A stretch of 64,000 bases of DNA, from contig NC_088331.1 of the NCBI RefSeq assembly GCF_036884655.1, forward strand, positions 12,285,001-12,349,000. Reading direction: 5' to 3'. Source of the stretch: Musa acuminata AAA Group. Its lineage: Eukaryota > Streptophyta > Magnoliopsida > Zingiberales > Musaceae. Positions 61,873-64,000 of the stretch are shown here, piece by piece (positions within the stretch are counted from its first letter, which is position 1; the number at the start of each line of letters is the position of its first letter). Under the pieces are notes generated by a model that saw only the letters and a list, made by a program, of their open reading frames with translations, did no database searches and was not told the DNA's origin. The position numbers were made by a program, and so were the translations under genes.

Positions 61873-64000
61873 ATCTCCCCCTTTTTGATGATGACAACCA
61901 ATTGATGACGGAATTAAACTTGACTCCTGGAGTTTAAACAAACTCCCCCTATCAATATGCCATATTGATAGAACCTTGAATTCAAACTGAATTCAAGTCA
62001 TTATAATATTCATCATGAATACTTGCAACACGTCATTATAAACTCATGCATAGACTTATGCATATCATGTCATCAACATACTTCTCCCCCTTTGTCATCA
62101 ACAAAAAGGAGAAGTACAACTATTCTTTGTGTTTGTAATATAAGTTCAACTCATTGCATGAAAAACATAATATTAAGTTTTATCATCATGTAGTTTTGAA
62201 GCTAGAAAATTTAGCAAGTAATGCATCATGCTTAGGACATTCAAGCTATCAAGTTTTAGATATGCAAGTTTTACAGCATACAAGATAGCACTTTTGGTAA
62301 TGTTCAAGATAGTAAGTTCTACATCATGCAAGCTAGCAATATTGAGATGTTCAAGAAAGCAACTCTTGCTTCTTGAAATATGCAAATTTGTCAAGTTTTG
62401 CTAGATGTGCAAGTTAGCATTTTTGCCTCTTAAGATAGGAAAGATAGCACATTTGCTTCTTTTGAGATAGCAACTTTTTGCTTCTCTTTAGACTACAAGC
62501 TAGCAATTTTTACGATATGTAAGTTTCACAATATACAAGCTAGCAAAAATTTCGAAAGCAAATGCAAGATAGCTTTTTTGTGTAAGCTCATAATTCTTGC
62601 TTCCTATTGCAATGTGCAAGTTGCAAGTTTTGCTTCTTGAGATAGGCAAGATAGCACTTTTGTAATTTTTGTTTCTTAAGATAGGCAAGCTTGTGATGTT
62701 CAAAATAACAAGCTCTTTCTTCTAGAAGTGCCATTTTTGCTTTCTTTGCAAAGTGTAAGCTAGCAAAATGTTTGAAAAAGTGATCAAGTTTTGCAACATA
62801 CAAGCTAGCAAAAATGCCAAACTAGCAAGAGATAATGTTTTACATGAGACAAGCAAACAATTTGGCAAATGTTACATTTGCATCTTCTCTTTTGAGAAGT
62901 GCAATTTTTGCTTTCATCTTGAATTGTGCAAGTTAGTTAGTTTGCCTCTTTTCATGATGTCCACGCTAGAAATTCTTGCTCCCCCCTTTGTCATTGTCAA
63001 AAAGAAGGGAAGACCTTTATATCAATTTTCATATTATGACAAAGGTAAGTATCATTCTTATTTGTGCATCATTATATATTCAAATTAAAACATACACAAT
63101 TTCAATAACCTTATTTTTCATGCATGATACGGAAAAATAAATCAATCATCATTAATAAGCATATCATACATGATACTCAAACATTAAAATTTTCAAGCAT
63201 TTATCAACATGTTGATCATGATACCAAACATTCATCATTTAAAGCATTCATGATACACATCATATGCAATAAATACATCATGTACATCATTATCATAAGT
63301 ATTGCATGCATCATTTTAACTTTATGAATATTTCATCATTGCATGCATCATACCAAAACATTTCAAGCCATGCAAGCCATAAATACAAAGAAATCATGTC
63401 ATGAAGGATAAAATCATTTGAATACCAAAAGACATTATTCATATAGTATATATCTTCTTTAAATAAAATATCAAGAAAAATCATAGGAGTACAAAGAAGA
63501 GATCTTGTTTTAAAAGAAAAATCAAGTAATAACTCCAAGAACTCACAAGGAAAAATCATGATTCATTTAGAAAATCTCCTCTCAAGAGAATATCAAGTAA
63601 AATTGTAGAAGATAGATTAATGAGAAATTTTGATTTATAATAAAATCTCATGTATCGAATGTCGAGAAATCAAAATGATGATTTATAAAAAAAAATATCA
63701 CAAGTTATATTCAAGAGAAAAATCATCATTCATTTTCAACTTATTTAATTTGTCACATCAATATTTCTTAGATATGCATGATACCAAAACATGGTTTTAA
63801 ATCTTTAACATATAACATGCATAAATTGAAAGGAGAAGGGAAGAATTCAAACGTACAAAGATTTCAACCATCTCATAAACAAATGTAAGACCAAGTCATG
63901 AATCCAAAATTCCATGAATCAAAATGATCATCAAAGGTAATCTCATGTTATTCCAAGAAATCAATATCATGATTTTGATAAAACTCATTTCAAATTTAAA
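61873..64000 (-). other. polypurine tract and spacer of element I, runs off the window
   Basis: Tract complement ATCTCCCCCTTTTTGATGATG at 61873. PPT-like hairpin modules at about 62084-62116 and 62981-63014. GCTAGCAA and GCTTCTT words run to 63000, then AT-rich sequence as in D. Gag would lie right of the window. Frames here are short and without domains. Confidence 0.72.

Overview
This 64 kb window is plant repeat DNA, and I found no host gene, rRNA or tRNA in it. Nearly every base belongs to nested LTR retrotransposons. The polyprotein domain order, the initiator-Met-type primer binding sites (TGGTATCAGAGC class), the long TATA-bearing LTRs and the gag-only elements all indicate a flowering plant. 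The combination recalls monocot, perhaps Musaceae, repeat DNA, but that is an impression from memory and was not tested. Open frames in the GC-rich leaders and in the LTRs run on both strands without conserved domains, and I do not treat them as genes.

I use letters for the elements. A (Ty1/copia, minus, 1-5429) runs off the left edge. It is followed by 5430-5654, a remnant of an outer gag-only copia spacer (K). G1 and G2 (Ty3/gypsy-type, minus) start at 5655 and form LTR-internal-LTR-internal, sharing the LTR at 33707-34128. F (copia with gag and pol, minus, 8445-33147, target duplication TCCAT) sits in the G1 leader. E (copia with gag only, minus, 12033-27573) sits in the reverse transcriptase of F. 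B (copia, minus, 18237-26913, duplication CCGGC) sits in the 5' LTR of E.

To the right, H (F-like copia, minus) starts at 36636 in the G2 leader. C (same family as B, plus strand, 38473-58223) sits in H. C has two insertions of its own: G3 (a 3.7 kb gypsy-type element with gag and part of protease only, 39730-43424, duplication TTCTC) in its 5' LTR, and D (copia with gag only, 49341-56677, duplication ATAGG) in its 3' LTR. The window ends with an H remnant, a truncated element J with one LTR (59060-59452), an unclassified AT-rich stretch, and the 3' LTR and spacer of another gag-only copia element, I (60286-64000).

All pol genes are broken by stops or frameshifts. The gag of D is the only large retrotransposon frame that looks intact, and the two LTRs of D differ at only about four bases plus one 21-bp repeat unit, so D is the youngest insertion. 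E, D and I share LTR ends, tract and primer-site type with F, which makes an F-like element the natural source of enzymes for them.

The most interesting signals are non-coding. The B/C family has four serial stem-loops upstream of gag with an invariant apex and outer stems of different sequence. An analogous series with another apex lies in A. The gypsy-type LTRs carry three or four tandem units made of LTR end plus primer site. GGCGGTGCCACCGCC-type palindromes are arrayed just upstream of the TATA box in the F, H, E, D and I LTRs.
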